Shown: positions 1 to 6,500 of the stretch, in pieces
Layout of the letters: every line of letters begins with the position of its first letter
Position numbering within the stretch: position 1 is the stretch's first letter
Origin: an uncultured Collinsella sp.
GTDB lineage: Bacteria; Actinomycetota; Coriobacteriia; Coriobacteriales; Coriobacteriaceae
Direction: 5' to 3'
NCBI GenBank assembly: GCA_900549085.1
Contig: URMO01000051.1
Span: 1 to 14,554 of the forward strand
DNA length: 14,554 bases
Made by a program: the position numbers and the translations under genes
Notes under the pieces: model-generated
What the model was told of the DNA's origin: nothing
The model's database searches: none
Seen by the model: the letters and a program-made list of their open reading frames with translations, nothing else

Positions 1-468
1 ATACAAAAAGTAACTCTGGTCCTTCTTAGGGTCCTCGCCGCGGTGCAGCTGCCAGGTGCCGTCGGACGCCTGACTCGTTTTGGCGTAGTGACCTGTGGCG
101 ATGTAGTCGCAGCCCATATCGAGTGCCGCATCGAGCAACGCGCCAAACTTAATATGGCGGTTGCAGATGATGCATGGGTTGGGCGTCAGTCCCTCCTGAT
201 AGGCAGTCACGAAGCGCTCGATAACGTTGCGGTCGAAGGTCTGCTGCAGGTCGAGCACGTGGTGGGGTATCCCCAGGCGCTCGGCGACGGCCTTTGCATC
301 GGCGATGTCGCGGTCGACTTTGCTCATACCCGTTGCAGGATCGGGCGCGGGGCAGGTGAGGCGCATGGTGGCACCGACGCATTCGTAGCCCTGGCGCTTG
401 AGCAGATACGCGGTCACGCTGGAATCGACGCCGCCACTCATGGCGACGAGCACGCGCTTGTTGTGCAT
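1..468 (-). CDS. mnmA: MnmA, tRNA-specific 2-thiouridylase (N-terminal 156 codons, cut by window edge)
   Basis: This enzyme adenylates U34 in the anticodon of tRNA-Lys, tRNA-Glu and tRNA-Gln and replaces its 2-oxygen with sulfur delivered from a cysteine desulfurase; it is cytoplasmic. The visible part starts MHNKRVLVAMSGGVDSS, with the PP-loop ATP-binding motif SGGVDSS at residues 11-17. The block TPNPCIICN spans residues 95-103; Cys102 falls where the E. coli nucleophile Cys102 lies, and Cys99 is an extra nearby cysteine. ATGHY and DQSYFLY, both typical of the family, follow at the cut end. The second catalytic cysteine lies outside the window. The ATG at 466-468 was chosen because AAGGAG lies about 11 nt upstream and because the family starts just before SGGVDSS. 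The gene follows cysK on the same strand, behind a terminator-like hairpin, which suggests a sulfur-use neighbourhood. Identity is near certain. Confidence 0.96.
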   Translation of the reverse strand, partial: MHNKRVLVAMSGGVDSSVTAYLLKRQGYECVGATMRLTCPAPDPATGMSKVDRDIADAKAVAERLGIPHHVLDLQQTFDRNVIERFVTAYQEGLTPNPCIICNRHIKFGALLDAALDMGCDYIATGHYAKTSQASDGTWQLHRGEDPKKDQSYFLY

Positions 469-497
469 GGGGAGGTTCTCCTTGGTGGCATGTGGCC

Positions 498-536
498 AAA
501 AAAGAAAAGCGGCGCGGGAGGCTGGTTCCGCGCCGC
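498..536 (-). terminator. Intrinsic terminator hairpin downstream of cysK, also at the mnmA 5' end
   Basis: Read on the minus strand, arms GCGGCGCGG (536-528) and CCGCGCCGC (517-509) form a perfect 9-bp GC-rich stem with a 10-nt loop, followed by TTTTCTTTTTT (508-498). This is a textbook Rho-independent terminator for cysK, whose stop codon is at 651-653. Only about 30 nt separate its U-tract from the mnmA ATG, so the mnmA promoter probably lies upstream of or at the hairpin, which would then also be the 5' end of the mnmA mRNA. Confidence 0.85.
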
Positions 537-540
537 AGAC

Positions 541-549
541 ATTGTAGCA
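541..549 (-). promoter_or_regulatory. Candidate extended -10 promoter for mnmA
   Basis: The minus strand reads TGCTACAAT: a TGn extension followed by TACAAT, one mismatch from TATAAT. No good -35 is seen, which is acceptable for an extended -10 promoter. The predicted start, 534-536, is the first base of the GC-rich hairpin. The distance to the mnmA ATG is then about 67 nt. This is an inference from sequence only. Confidence 0.45.
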
Positions 550-650
550 AGTTCGGACGTTTCGTGGGGCGCCCTGATGGGATGGGCTCCGACTGCCGGG
601 AGAGAGAGGAGACCGGCTCGTCCCTGGGCTCAACCTATGGGCGACAGGCC

Positions 651-1589
651 TTAGTCCTTGAAGAGTGCCGTGGACAGGTAGCGCTCACCGGTATCGGCGA
701 GCAGCGCCACGATGGTCTTGCCCTCGTTCTCGGGGCGCTTGGCCAGCTGCAGCGCAGCCCACACGGCGGCGCCGGACGAAATGCCCACGAGCACGCCCTC
801 CTTGTGGCCCACGGCGCGGCCGGTGGAAAAGGCGTCGTCGTTCTCGACGGGGATGATCTCGTCGTAGACCTGGGTGTCGAGGACGTCGGGCACAAAGCCG
901 GCGCCGATACCCTGGATCTTGTGCGGGCCGGCCTGGCCCTTGGAGAGCACCGGGGAGGTGGCGGGCTCGACGGCGACAACCTGAATCTCGGGGTTCTGCT
1001 CCTTGAGGAACTCACCCACGCCGGTCACGGTACCGCCGGTGCCGACGCCGGCGACGAAGATGTCGACCTTGCCGTCGGTGTCATCCCAGATCTCGGGGCC
1101 GGTCGTGGCCTTGTGGATGGCGGGGTTGGCGGGGTTCACAAACTGGCCGGCGATAATGCTGTTGGGCGTCTCCTTCTGCAGCTCCTCGGCCTTGGCGATG
1201 GCGCCCTTCATGCCCTTGGAGCCGTCGGTGAGCACGAGCTGTGCGCCGTATGCCTGCATAAGTTTGCGGCGCTCGACGGACATGGTCTCGGGCATGGTGA
1301 TGATCACCTTGTAGCCGCGAGCCGCCGCCACCGAGGCGATGCCGACGCCGGTGTTGCCGCTCGTGGGCTCGATGATGGTGTAGTCACCGCCGCGCACGAG
1401 CTTGCCGGCCTTCTCGGCCTCGTCGATCATGTTCTTGGCGACGCGGTCTTTGACGGAGCCGGCGGGGTTGAAGTATTCCAGCTTGACGAGTACGCGGGCC
1501 TTGAGGTCCTCATCGGCCTCAAAGTGAGTGAGCTCCAGAAGCGGGGTGTGGCCGATAAGCTGATCGATGGACGTGTAAACATTGCTCAT
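651..1589 (-). CDS. cysK: Cysteine synthase A (O-acetylserine sulfhydrylase)
   Basis: A pyridoxal-phosphate enzyme that makes L-cysteine from O-acetylserine and sulfide in the cytoplasm. The 312-residue length is normal for CysK. The PLP lysine is Lys47 in NPAGSVKDR (41-49). The substrate loop TSGNTG is at 76-81. The phosphate-binding glycine loop GTGGT is at 183-187 and GISSGAA at 269-275. GERYLST near the C-terminus (301-307) is also typical. ATG 1587-1589 has GGAGG six nt upstream. It is transcribed toward mnmA and away from the Rrf2-type regulator at 1843. In Bacillus subtilis CysK also acts as co-regulator of the Rrf2 protein CymR, so the pairing with a divergent Rrf2 gene may be functional (inference). 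Nothing is broken or missing. CysK versus CysM is settled mainly by overall similarity; CysK is preferred. Confidence 0.96.
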   Translation of the reverse strand: MSNVYTSIDQLIGHTPLLELTHFEADEDLKARVLVKLEYFNPAGSVKDRVAKNMIDEAEKAGKLVRGGDYTIIEPTSGNTGVGIASVAAARGYKVIITMPETMSVERRKLMQAYGAQLVLTDGSKGMKGAIAKAEELQKETPNSIIAGQFVNPANPAIHKATTGPEIWDDTDGKVDIFVAGVGTGGTVTGVGEFLKEQNPEIQVVAVEPATSPVLSKGQAGPHKIQGIGAGFVPDVLDTQVYDEIIPVENDDAFSTGRAVGHKEGVLVGISSGAAVWAALQLAKRPENEGKTIVALLADTGERYLSTALFKD

Positions 1590-1653
1590 GGTGAACCTCC
1601 AAAGTGTTCAAACGACTGGATACCGTGTGGGTTTACGGTGTGTGTAGCAGCGA

Positions 1654-1674
1654 AACCCATAAACCTTATGGGTT
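1654..1674. promoter_or_regulatory. Perfect 9-3-9 palindrome, candidate operator between cysK and the Rrf2 regulator
   Basis: AACCCATAA (1654-1662), a three-base centre ACC, then TTATGGGTT (1666-1674) is a perfect inverted repeat covering two helical turns, as expected for a dimeric repressor site. It lies about 65-85 bp upstream of the cysK ATG. It falls either just downstream of the promoter at 1697-1725 or over the -35 region of an alternative extended -10 (TGCTACACA, minus strand, 1641-1649). It has no U-tract, so it is not a terminator. The divergent Rrf2 protein is the natural candidate to bind it. Confidence 0.6.
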
Positions 1675-1696
1675 GTTCTTTTTGCTGTTGGCAAGC

Positions 1697-1725
1697 ATAG
1701 TAGACAGTAAAGCCTAGTAACGCAA
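1697..1725 (-). promoter_or_regulatory. Candidate cysK promoter
   Basis: On the minus strand, TTGCGT (1725-1720) and TACTAT (1702-1697) are separated by exactly 17 bp. Matches to the sigma-A consensus are modest (3/6 and 4/6). Start of transcription would be near 1690, giving a leader of about 100 nt that contains the palindrome at 1654-1674. An alternative with TGCTACACA at 1641-1649 cannot be excluded. Confidence 0.4.
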
Positions 1726-1778
1726 TAGGAAATAGAAGATTATTACGAGTCGATTAACCAGCTTGACGGGAATAGGTA

Positions 1779-1806
1779 TTTTCAAAACCAATTTTTCGGC
1801 TAGAAT
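1779..1806 (+). promoter_or_regulatory. Candidate promoter of the Rrf2-family regulator
   Basis: TTTTCA (1779-1784) and TAGAAT (1801-1806) with a 16-bp spacer would start transcription near 1813, about 30 nt before the ATG. The region is clearly AT-richer than the genes around it. An imperfect inverted repeat, GGTATT then AAAACC, lies over the -35 (1775-1789) and could be an autoregulatory site, but it does not resemble the perfect palindrome at 1654-1674. Confidence 0.4.
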
Positions 1807-1842
1807 TTCTACGAATTAAAAGACCGAAAGGCAGCACTATAT

Positions 1843-2271
1843 ATGTTGGTTTCCACAAAGGGCAGATATGCCCTGCGCGTTATGGTCGACCTGGCCGAGC
1901 ACCAGGCGGCAGGCCGCATTCCCCTCAAAGAGATCGCCGCGCGTCAGGGGATTTCGGAGAAATATCTGGAGAACATTTTGGCCACGCTCGTGCGTGCCAA
2001 TATGCTCTCGGGCATGCGCGGCAAGGGCGGCGGCTATGTGCTCACGCGCCCGCCCGAGCAGTACACGGTGGGCGAGATTTTGCGCCTGACCGAGGGCAGC
2101 CTGGCGCCGGTCGCATGCCTAGACGGCGACTGCAAGGGCTGCTCGCGTTCGGACGAGTGCCCCACGCTCGACGTGTGGAAGAACCTGGACAAGCTCATTA
2201 ACGACTACCTCGACGGCGTGACGCTCGATGCGCTCGTAGCCCCCAACGAGGGCTACGACTACGTCATCTAG
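1843..2271 (+). CDS. Rrf2-family transcriptional regulator (IscR/CymR type) with a cysteine cluster
   Basis: A 142-residue winged-helix repressor of the Rrf2 family, whose members control cysteine metabolism (CymR), Fe-S assembly (IscR) or nitric-oxide responses (NsrR). The helix-turn-helix covers about residues 27-53 (IPLKEIAARQGISEKYLENI), followed by the wing GMRGKGGGYVL (57-67), both strongly family-typical. Four cysteines sit at 92, 97, 100 and 106. IscR of E. coli uses Cys92, Cys98, Cys104 and His107 for a 2Fe-2S cluster, and the C-x5-C spacing of Cys100 and Cys106 matches its second pair, so a metal or Fe-S cluster is plausible but not shown. CymR of Bacillus uses CysK as partner instead. 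The ATG at 1843 is the start expected for the family; its ribosome site (AAAGG, 1826-1830) is weak and 12 nt away. It is divergent from cysK and ends before a hairpin terminator. The family call is firm; the exact subfamily is open. Confidence 0.93.
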   Translation: MLVSTKGRYALRVMVDLAEHQAAGRIPLKEIAARQGISEKYLENILATLVRANMLSGMRGKGGGYVLTRPPEQYTVGEILRLTEGSLAPVACLDGDCKGCSRSDECPTLDVWKNLDKLINDYLDGVTLDALVAPNEGYDYVI

Positions 2272-2279
2272 CCCCACCT

Positions 2280-2340
2280 GTCATTTGGGGACGGGGCAGA
2301 AATGCTGGATTTTCTTGCCCTCTGAGGCTCGACAAATGAT
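2280..2340. repeat. Intergenic hairpin element with GGGGACGG core
   Basis: The outer arms TCATTTG (2281-2287) and CAAATGA (2333-2339) enclose a second imperfect stem: GGGCAGAAA, one loop, then TTTCTTGCCC, with a single bulged base. The block TGGGGACGG (2286-2294) followed by GAAAT recurs at 3456-3471. The element sits right after the regulator's stop and before the terminator at 2341. It resembles a degenerate copy of an intergenic palindromic repeat. Confidence 0.5.
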
Positions 2341-2375
2341 AAGGCCGCCCATCGTTGTGATGGACGGCCTTCTTT
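2341..2375. terminator. Hairpin terminator between convergent genes
   Basis: AAGGCCGCCCATC (2341-2353) and GATGGACGGCCTT (2359-2371) form a 13-bp stem with one mismatch and a 5-nt loop GTTGT. On the plus strand it is followed by CTTT, a short U-rich tail that suits the regulator gene. The opposite strand has only a short T-rich tail, so function for the membrane-protein gene is possible but weaker. Its location between convergent stops at 2271 and 2408 supports the call. Confidence 0.75.
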
Positions 2376-2407
2376 AGGTGTGTTGTGGCGGTCCGAATCC
2401 GGTCGCT

Positions 2408-2773
2408 TTAGTTCCTGGCGACGCTGTCGAGAATGCTGCGCATGATGGATACCAGGATGCTGCCCATAAAGGCCGATCCAAAGCTGGCAATGGAGATACC
2501 CGCGCCCAGCAGATTGACCGACAGGTAGCTGGCCAGCTCGAGCATAAAGCTGTTGACTACGAGCTGAAAAATACCAAGCGTGATAATAGTGAGCGGCAGC
2601 GAGATGACCGTCAGGAACGGCTTGACGAGCGAGTCGACGATGTTGAGGAACAGTCCCACGAAGGCAAAACACACCCAGGCGTCGGCTATGCCGAAGGGCT
2701 GAATGCCGGGGACGAGAAACGTTGCGATCGCGATGGCGATTGAGGTAAAGAGCCAGTTAAGCATAAAGCGCAT
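2408..2773 (-). CDS. Phage-holin-family IV small membrane protein (PF04020 type)
   Basis: A 121-residue hydrophobic protein with four predicted membrane helices at about residues 5-22, 30-48, 53-76 and 95-114. The stretch LFLNIVDSLVKPFLTVISLPLTIITLG contains the family's usual N...(V/I)...KP...LP.T..TLG pattern. Proteins of this family are common chromosomal membrane proteins in actinobacteria and firmicutes. The holin name is historical and I see no phage genes here, so the function is unknown. I chose the internal ATG at 2771-2773 over an upstream ATG at 2804-2806 because AAAGGA lies eight nt before it and the first helix then starts at once. Convergent with the Rrf2 regulator, divergent from the YerC-type gene. 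Confidence 0.85.
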   Translation of the reverse strand: MRFMLNWLFTSIAIAIATFLVPGIQPFGIADAWVCFAFVGLFLNIVDSLVKPFLTVISLPLTIITLGIFQLVVNSFMLELASYLSVNLLGAGISIASFGSAFMGSILVSIMRSILDSVARN

Positions 2774-2960
2774 GGTGGAAATCCTTTCTTGCGCAAGACG
2801 TGGCAAAGAGGCGTGAGAGGCACGTGCCTTTGCAACTCGGATAGATGCGCGGGCACGGCCCTGTTTGGGTGCCCATTGTCTCAGATATTCATGGAGCTTG
2901 CGTGCGTATTCGGTTTCAAAACGGCGTTCGTCCTAGAAAACGCGCCGCTGGCAGAGAGTC

Positions 2961-2991
2961 TTGTCGCTTTAGTTTGGTGGTGTGCTACACT
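2961..2991 (+). promoter_or_regulatory. Candidate extended -10 promoter of the YerC-type gene
   Basis: TGCTACACT (2983-2991) is a TGn-extended -10 (TACACT, 4/6). TTGTCG (2961-2966) could be a -35, but the spacer is long at 19 bp. Predicted start near 2998. The -10 resembles the mnmA one (TGCTACAAT). Confidence 0.5.
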
Positions 2992-2996
2992 GCTAC

Positions 2997-3020
2997 GGGC
3001 AAAAGCCACAGGCGTTGCCC
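2997..3020 (+). other. Hairpin at the 5' end of the YerC-type leader RNA
   Basis: GGGCAA (2997-3002) pairs with TTGCCC (3015-3020), and the inner GCC (3005-3007) with GGC (3011-3013) around an ACA loop. The predicted transcription start falls on its first bases. It has no U-tract. It may be a stabilising 5' hairpin or chance; no riboswitch class is recognised. Confidence 0.35.
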
Positions 3021-3042
3021 TATTGCATAGAACGGGCGAACG

Positions 3043-3093
3043 ATGTCCGATGTCAGTATCAACTTCGATGCCTTTTGGCGGGTTTGGCGGTGA
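3043..3093 (+). CDS. Possible 16-codon leader ORF with two Trp codons (speculative)
   Basis: ATG at 3043 opens MSDVSINFDAFWRVWR and ends at TGA 3091-3093, three nt before the ATG of the TrpR-related gene and in the same reading frame. Trp codons are at positions 12 and 15. The ribosome site GGCGGTGATC of the next gene overlaps the last codons and the stop, so translation of the leader would affect initiation downstream. Its own ribosome site is weak (GGGCGAACG). The Trp codons overlap a tandem TTTGGCGG repeat and could be a by-product of the G-rich ribosome site. Confidence 0.2.
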   Translation: MSDVSINFDAFWRVWR

Positions 3094-3096
3094 TCG

Positions 3097-3396
3097 ATGA
3101 ATATCGAGAACATGTTTGACAAGCCTGATGTCAAGCAGCTGGTCCACGCATTTAGCCTTTTGGACGACGAGAAAGATATCCAAGCGTTCTTGACCGATAT
3201 CTGCACGCCGCGCGAGATTTGTGATCTATCGCAGCGTCTGCAGGTCGCGCGTTACCTGGACGAGGGCGAGCCCTATGTCGAGGTTCAGGCGCGTACCGGC
3301 GCTTCGTCCACCACGGTGAGCCGTGTGTCCAAGGCACTCAACGGCGAGTACGGTGGCTACCGTAAGATTCTCATTAAACTGGAGGATGGCGAGTAG
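3097..3396 (+). CDS. YerC/YecD family TrpR-related regulator
   Basis: A 99-residue all-helical DNA-binding protein of the TrpR superfamily, YerC/YecD branch. The diagnostic stretch LSQRLQVARYLDEGEPYVEVQ (44-64) leads into the helix-turn-helix ARTGASSTTVSRVSKAL (65-81), and the typical YGGY ending of the domain is present (85-88). The length is normal for the family. ATG 3097 has GGCGG six nt upstream, part of a near-perfect anti-16S match GGCGGTGATC. The family's targets are poorly known, and the tryptophan-pocket function of true TrpR should not be assumed. It has its own promoter and a strong terminator, so it looks monocistronic and separate from addB downstream. Confidence 0.92.
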   Translation: MNIENMFDKPDVKQLVHAFSLLDDEKDIQAFLTDICTPREICDLSQRLQVARYLDEGEPYVEVQARTGASSTTVSRVSKALNGEYGGYRKILIKLEDGE

Positions 3397-3420
3397 GTCG
3401 CGCCAAAAACGAATTGTGCA

Positions 3421-3448
3421 AAACCGCTCCTCCGGGGGCGGTTTTTTG
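3421..3448 (+). terminator. Intrinsic terminator of the YerC-type gene
   Basis: AAAACCGCTCC (3421-3431) pairs with GGGGCGGTTTT (3436-3446), 11 bp including one T-G wobble, around the tetraloop TCCG, and runs into TTTTTT (3443-3448). The stop codon of the regulator is 25 nt upstream. A very clean Rho-independent terminator. Confidence 0.93.
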
Positions 3449-3450
3449 AT

Positions 3451-3502
3451 CCCCTGGGGACGGAGGAAATCTGTTGGCGTGGGGCAAATCTTTCCGCTTG
3501 GG
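3451..3502. repeat. Degenerate intergenic element with GGGGACGG core
   Basis: TGGGGACGG (3456-3464) followed by GAAATCTG (3467-3474) matches the core and following bases of the element at 2286-2307. A second AAATCT occurs at 3486-3491 before TTCCGC. Pairing inside the element is poor, so I call it a decayed relative, not an intact palindrome. It lies between a terminator and addB. Confidence 0.35.
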
Positions 3503-3521
3503 CGGGTAGGATGGATACATT
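3494..3521 (+). promoter_or_regulatory. Weak candidate promoter for addBA
   Basis: TACATT (3516-3521, 4/6) lies about 30 nt before the addB ATG, with a TTCCGC-like -35 18 bp upstream. GATTAT (3522-3527) with TTGGGC is an alternative. A promoter is expected here because a terminator ends upstream transcription at 3448, but neither candidate is strong. Confidence 0.28.
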
Positions 3522-3551
3522 GATTATTGCGAACAGTTTGAGCGGAGGACC

Positions 3552-6500
3552 ATGTCTGTTCGAATCTATACCACCAATGCCGGCACGGATTTGAGCGATG
3601 CCGAGTCGGCGCTGCTTGCCGACCTTATTGCCCGCCACGGGCGTGCCGTGTTGCTGGCGCCAACGTTTGCCGAGCTCGACCTGTGCCGTCATGATGCGGC
3701 GGAAGCCGGGATTTCGCTGGGTATTGACTACAAGACGCCTACATCGTGGCTTCGCTCGCTTTGGGAGCTTTTGGGCGACGGGCGCGGTTTCGTCGACAAC
3801 CTGCAGCGCCAGATGCTGTTCTCGGACATGGTCACGCGTCTCGACGATGCCGATTTGCAGCCGCTTTCGCGCAGCCAGGGCACGGTGCGCATGCTCGCGC
3901 GCATGGCCCGCGACGTGCTGCCGGGTGTGGCGGGGACGGGTGCCGAACGATGCCGTGGCGACAACTGCCAGCCGGAGCCAAAAAGCGATGCCGAGGCTCG
4001 TGTGTTCGAGCTTTTGCGCGCCTACGCGGGCGGTTTGGACCGTCGAGATATGGTCGAGCCCTGTGAGGCGGCCGACATTATGGCCGGTGCCCTGGCCGAT
4101 AGCCTGCCGGCGTGCACCCGCGCCGTATGCGTGCGCGGTATCACGTCGTTTACGCACGGTCTGCTCGAGCTGCTGTCTGCCGTGGCGAACAATGAGGGAG
4201 AGGTCGTCGTGCTGCTTGCCCGCGAGCAGGCGGCGATGCGCGAGGAGCTTGCCGCGGCATTTGATGCCCGCGGCGTGCTGTTTGAGGCCGCGCCGCTGGA
4301 GGAGGACGCCGTCGCGTCTGATGCCGCTTGCGGGACCGCCGCTCAGCCTGCCTTTATTGAGGTCGCCGGCCCCCATGCCCGTGCCCATGCTTATGCGGAC
4401 GCCATCGATAAGTTGGTGAAATCGCACAAGGAGTCCAAGGCCGATAAAACTACTGCAACGCCCGCCGACCCCGTGCGCGTGCTCGTTGTGTCTGCCCGGG
4501 CGCCCCAGCTGTTCGGTGATCTCGCTGCCCGTTTGGCGGCGCGCCACATCGCTGCTGAGACAACCGAGTTCACGGCGTTTTCCCAATCCATCGCGGGCAG
4601 GCAGTTCACGGCGCTCGCCAATCTAATCGAGCGCATGAAGGCCGCTGACGAGGGCACCGCTTCCAAGACCGAGTGGTGGCCCGCGCCGGAGCTTACCGAC
4701 TGGATTTACAGTCCGCTTTCGGGTGCCGATGCCGCCAGCGCGCGCACCTTCGACAAGAACATGCGCCTGTCGCGCGGCAAGACCACCACGGCCGTCAAGA
4801 GCCTGCTGCAGAGCGTGCAGGGCCAGGTCAGGGGCACGCGCAAGGCTGCCAGTGATGATAACTGGTTTAAGAACGTGCCGTGCGTGGTCTCGGACGTGTT
4901 CCAAGCGCTGTGGCGCGACAAACCCGTGACGGCGCTCAAGGCCATGCTCGCCGTCGCCGAGACGTTGCCCGATCGCGCTCTAGGCGGCCTTGACGGTCAG
5001 GCTCGTCGCCAGGCGGAGACCGCCCTGTTGCGACATGCCATCGACATCCTTATGAACGATGCTCGCGCGCTCGACGTGTCGCAGGCCGCGACCGTGCCGG
5101 TTCTCGACGGCGTTCGAACCAAGGTGGACAAGCGCAGTACCGCTTACGATTACGCGACCTACGAGGTCGATCGCACGCCACGGGCGCAAGTACGCTTCGC
5201 GTCGCTTGCCGATGCGTCGGTCCTGCGTCCCGGCGGCTACGATGTCGTGCTGTTTGCCGATGTCGACCTGGACAGCTATCCGCTTTCGCACGAAGAGGGC
5301 CCGCTTGTCACGTTGACGGCCGAGCTGCGCCGCGACGGCGTGTCTTTGGAGCCCGCCGCCCTGCTGCGCGTGCGCTTTGGCCGTGCAATGCAGGCGGCGA
5401 GCGGTCCGGTCGCGCTCGCCCGCGTGACGCACGATCGCCAGGCACGCGAGTGCTACCCGGCAGCCGTATGGACCGAGCTGCGGGCACATGCCGAGGCCGC
5501 TGGCGCCGCCAAGCCCACGCGCGTGGGCGAGGGCGATATCGTCGTCGACTTTGATCCCGCGGCAGGTGAAGGCCTCAAGCGCGAGCGCGTGACCTGCGAA
5601 GCTCCTCAGCATCTGAGCGATGAAGCCATTCCGTACCTGGTCCTGCGTCGCCGCGATGGCGAGGGCGAGAACGCGCCGCTCGTGCCGCGTCTGACGTCCG
5701 CCTCGCAGATTGAGGCGTACTCGACCTGTCCGCTATGCTGGTTCGTCTCGTACCGCGTGAAGCCCCAGTCGATCGACGCCGGCTTTGGCAATATGGAGAA
5801 GGGCAACTTTGTCCACGACGTGCTGGAACACCTGCACGCCCGTCTGCCCCAGGAGGGCATGGAACGTGTGACGCCCGAGAATCTGCCGCGCGCTCAGGAG
5901 CTGCTGCGCGAGGTCTTTGACGAGACCTTGGTCGAGCATGCCTCCAAGCGTGGCAACGAGGGCCCGCTGGTGCCGCTCTCTCCGGTGGAGGAGCGCCAGG
6001 TGGCCGAGATTCTGCCGCAGCTGGAGGGTGTGCTTGCCTATGAAGCCGAGGCACTGACGCCTTTTACTCCGCGCTACCTGGAGTTTGCCTTTAACGAGCT
6101 CAAGGTCGAGTATGCCGGCTGGCCGCTCGGCGGGCGCATCGACCGTGTGGACGTGGATGCCGAGAACCGCGCCGTGGTGATCGACTACAAGCACCGCACG
6201 GGCGTTGAGGAGTTTAAACTCGCCGACCCCACGGTGCGCGACGAGGAATCGGGCGAGGCCGCCATCGACGACCCGCGGTGGCTACCGCCCCATACCCAGA
6301 CACTTATCTATGCGCAGGCCATGCGCCGGGCGCTGGGTCTGGATGCCCGCGCGGCGCTCTATTTTTCGACCAAGGGCGGCAAACCGGCGCTGCGAGGCGC
6401 CGCGAGTGCCGAGCTGCTTGAGGAGGAGCGTGGTGACGGCCGCATCCCGGGGCTTAAGAAGGGCTTTCCCGGTGAGGGCGGCAACATGGACTTCGACGCC

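Larger units (their letters stand above)
2774..3096. other. Divergent intergenic region (323 nt)
   Basis: No convincing protein gene is seen apart from a possible short leader ORF (3043-3093). It contains the YerC-type promoter near 2961-2991, a 5'-leader hairpin at 2997-3020, and three small dyads: CTTGCGCAAG (2788-2797, next to the membrane-protein ribosome site), the 12-bp palindrome AGGCACGTGCCT (2818-2829), and GGGCAC/GTGCCC (2851-2856 with 2869-2874). I could not find a good promoter for the minus-strand gene. Confidence 0.6.

Noticed and set aside
492..1700. Long plus-strand open frame (402 codons) opposite cysK
   Set aside because: It is antisense to a complete cysK with all catalytic motifs. 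The translation is low-complexity Gly/Leu/Val/Asp-rich and matches no family; a typical GC-rich shadow frame.
1724..1780. Direct repeats AATAGGAAAT (1724) and AATAGGTATT (1771) as regulator sites
   Set aside because: Only two short, partly matching copies in an AT-rich promoter region; too weak to separate from chance.
2408..2773. Prophage remnant, suggested by the phage-holin family name
   Set aside because: PF04020-type proteins are ordinary chromosomal membrane proteins. No endolysin, integrase, capsid or attachment site is nearby.
3091..3096. TGA recoding that would fuse the leader ORF to the YerC-type protein
   Set aside because: The regulator has its own well-spaced ribosome site and a normal family length from ATG 3097; no recoding signal is evident.
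3357..4586. 409-codon minus-strand open frame
   Set aside because: It overlaps the YerC-type gene end, a clean terminator and the addB N-terminus, with Arg/His/Gly-rich shadow composition.
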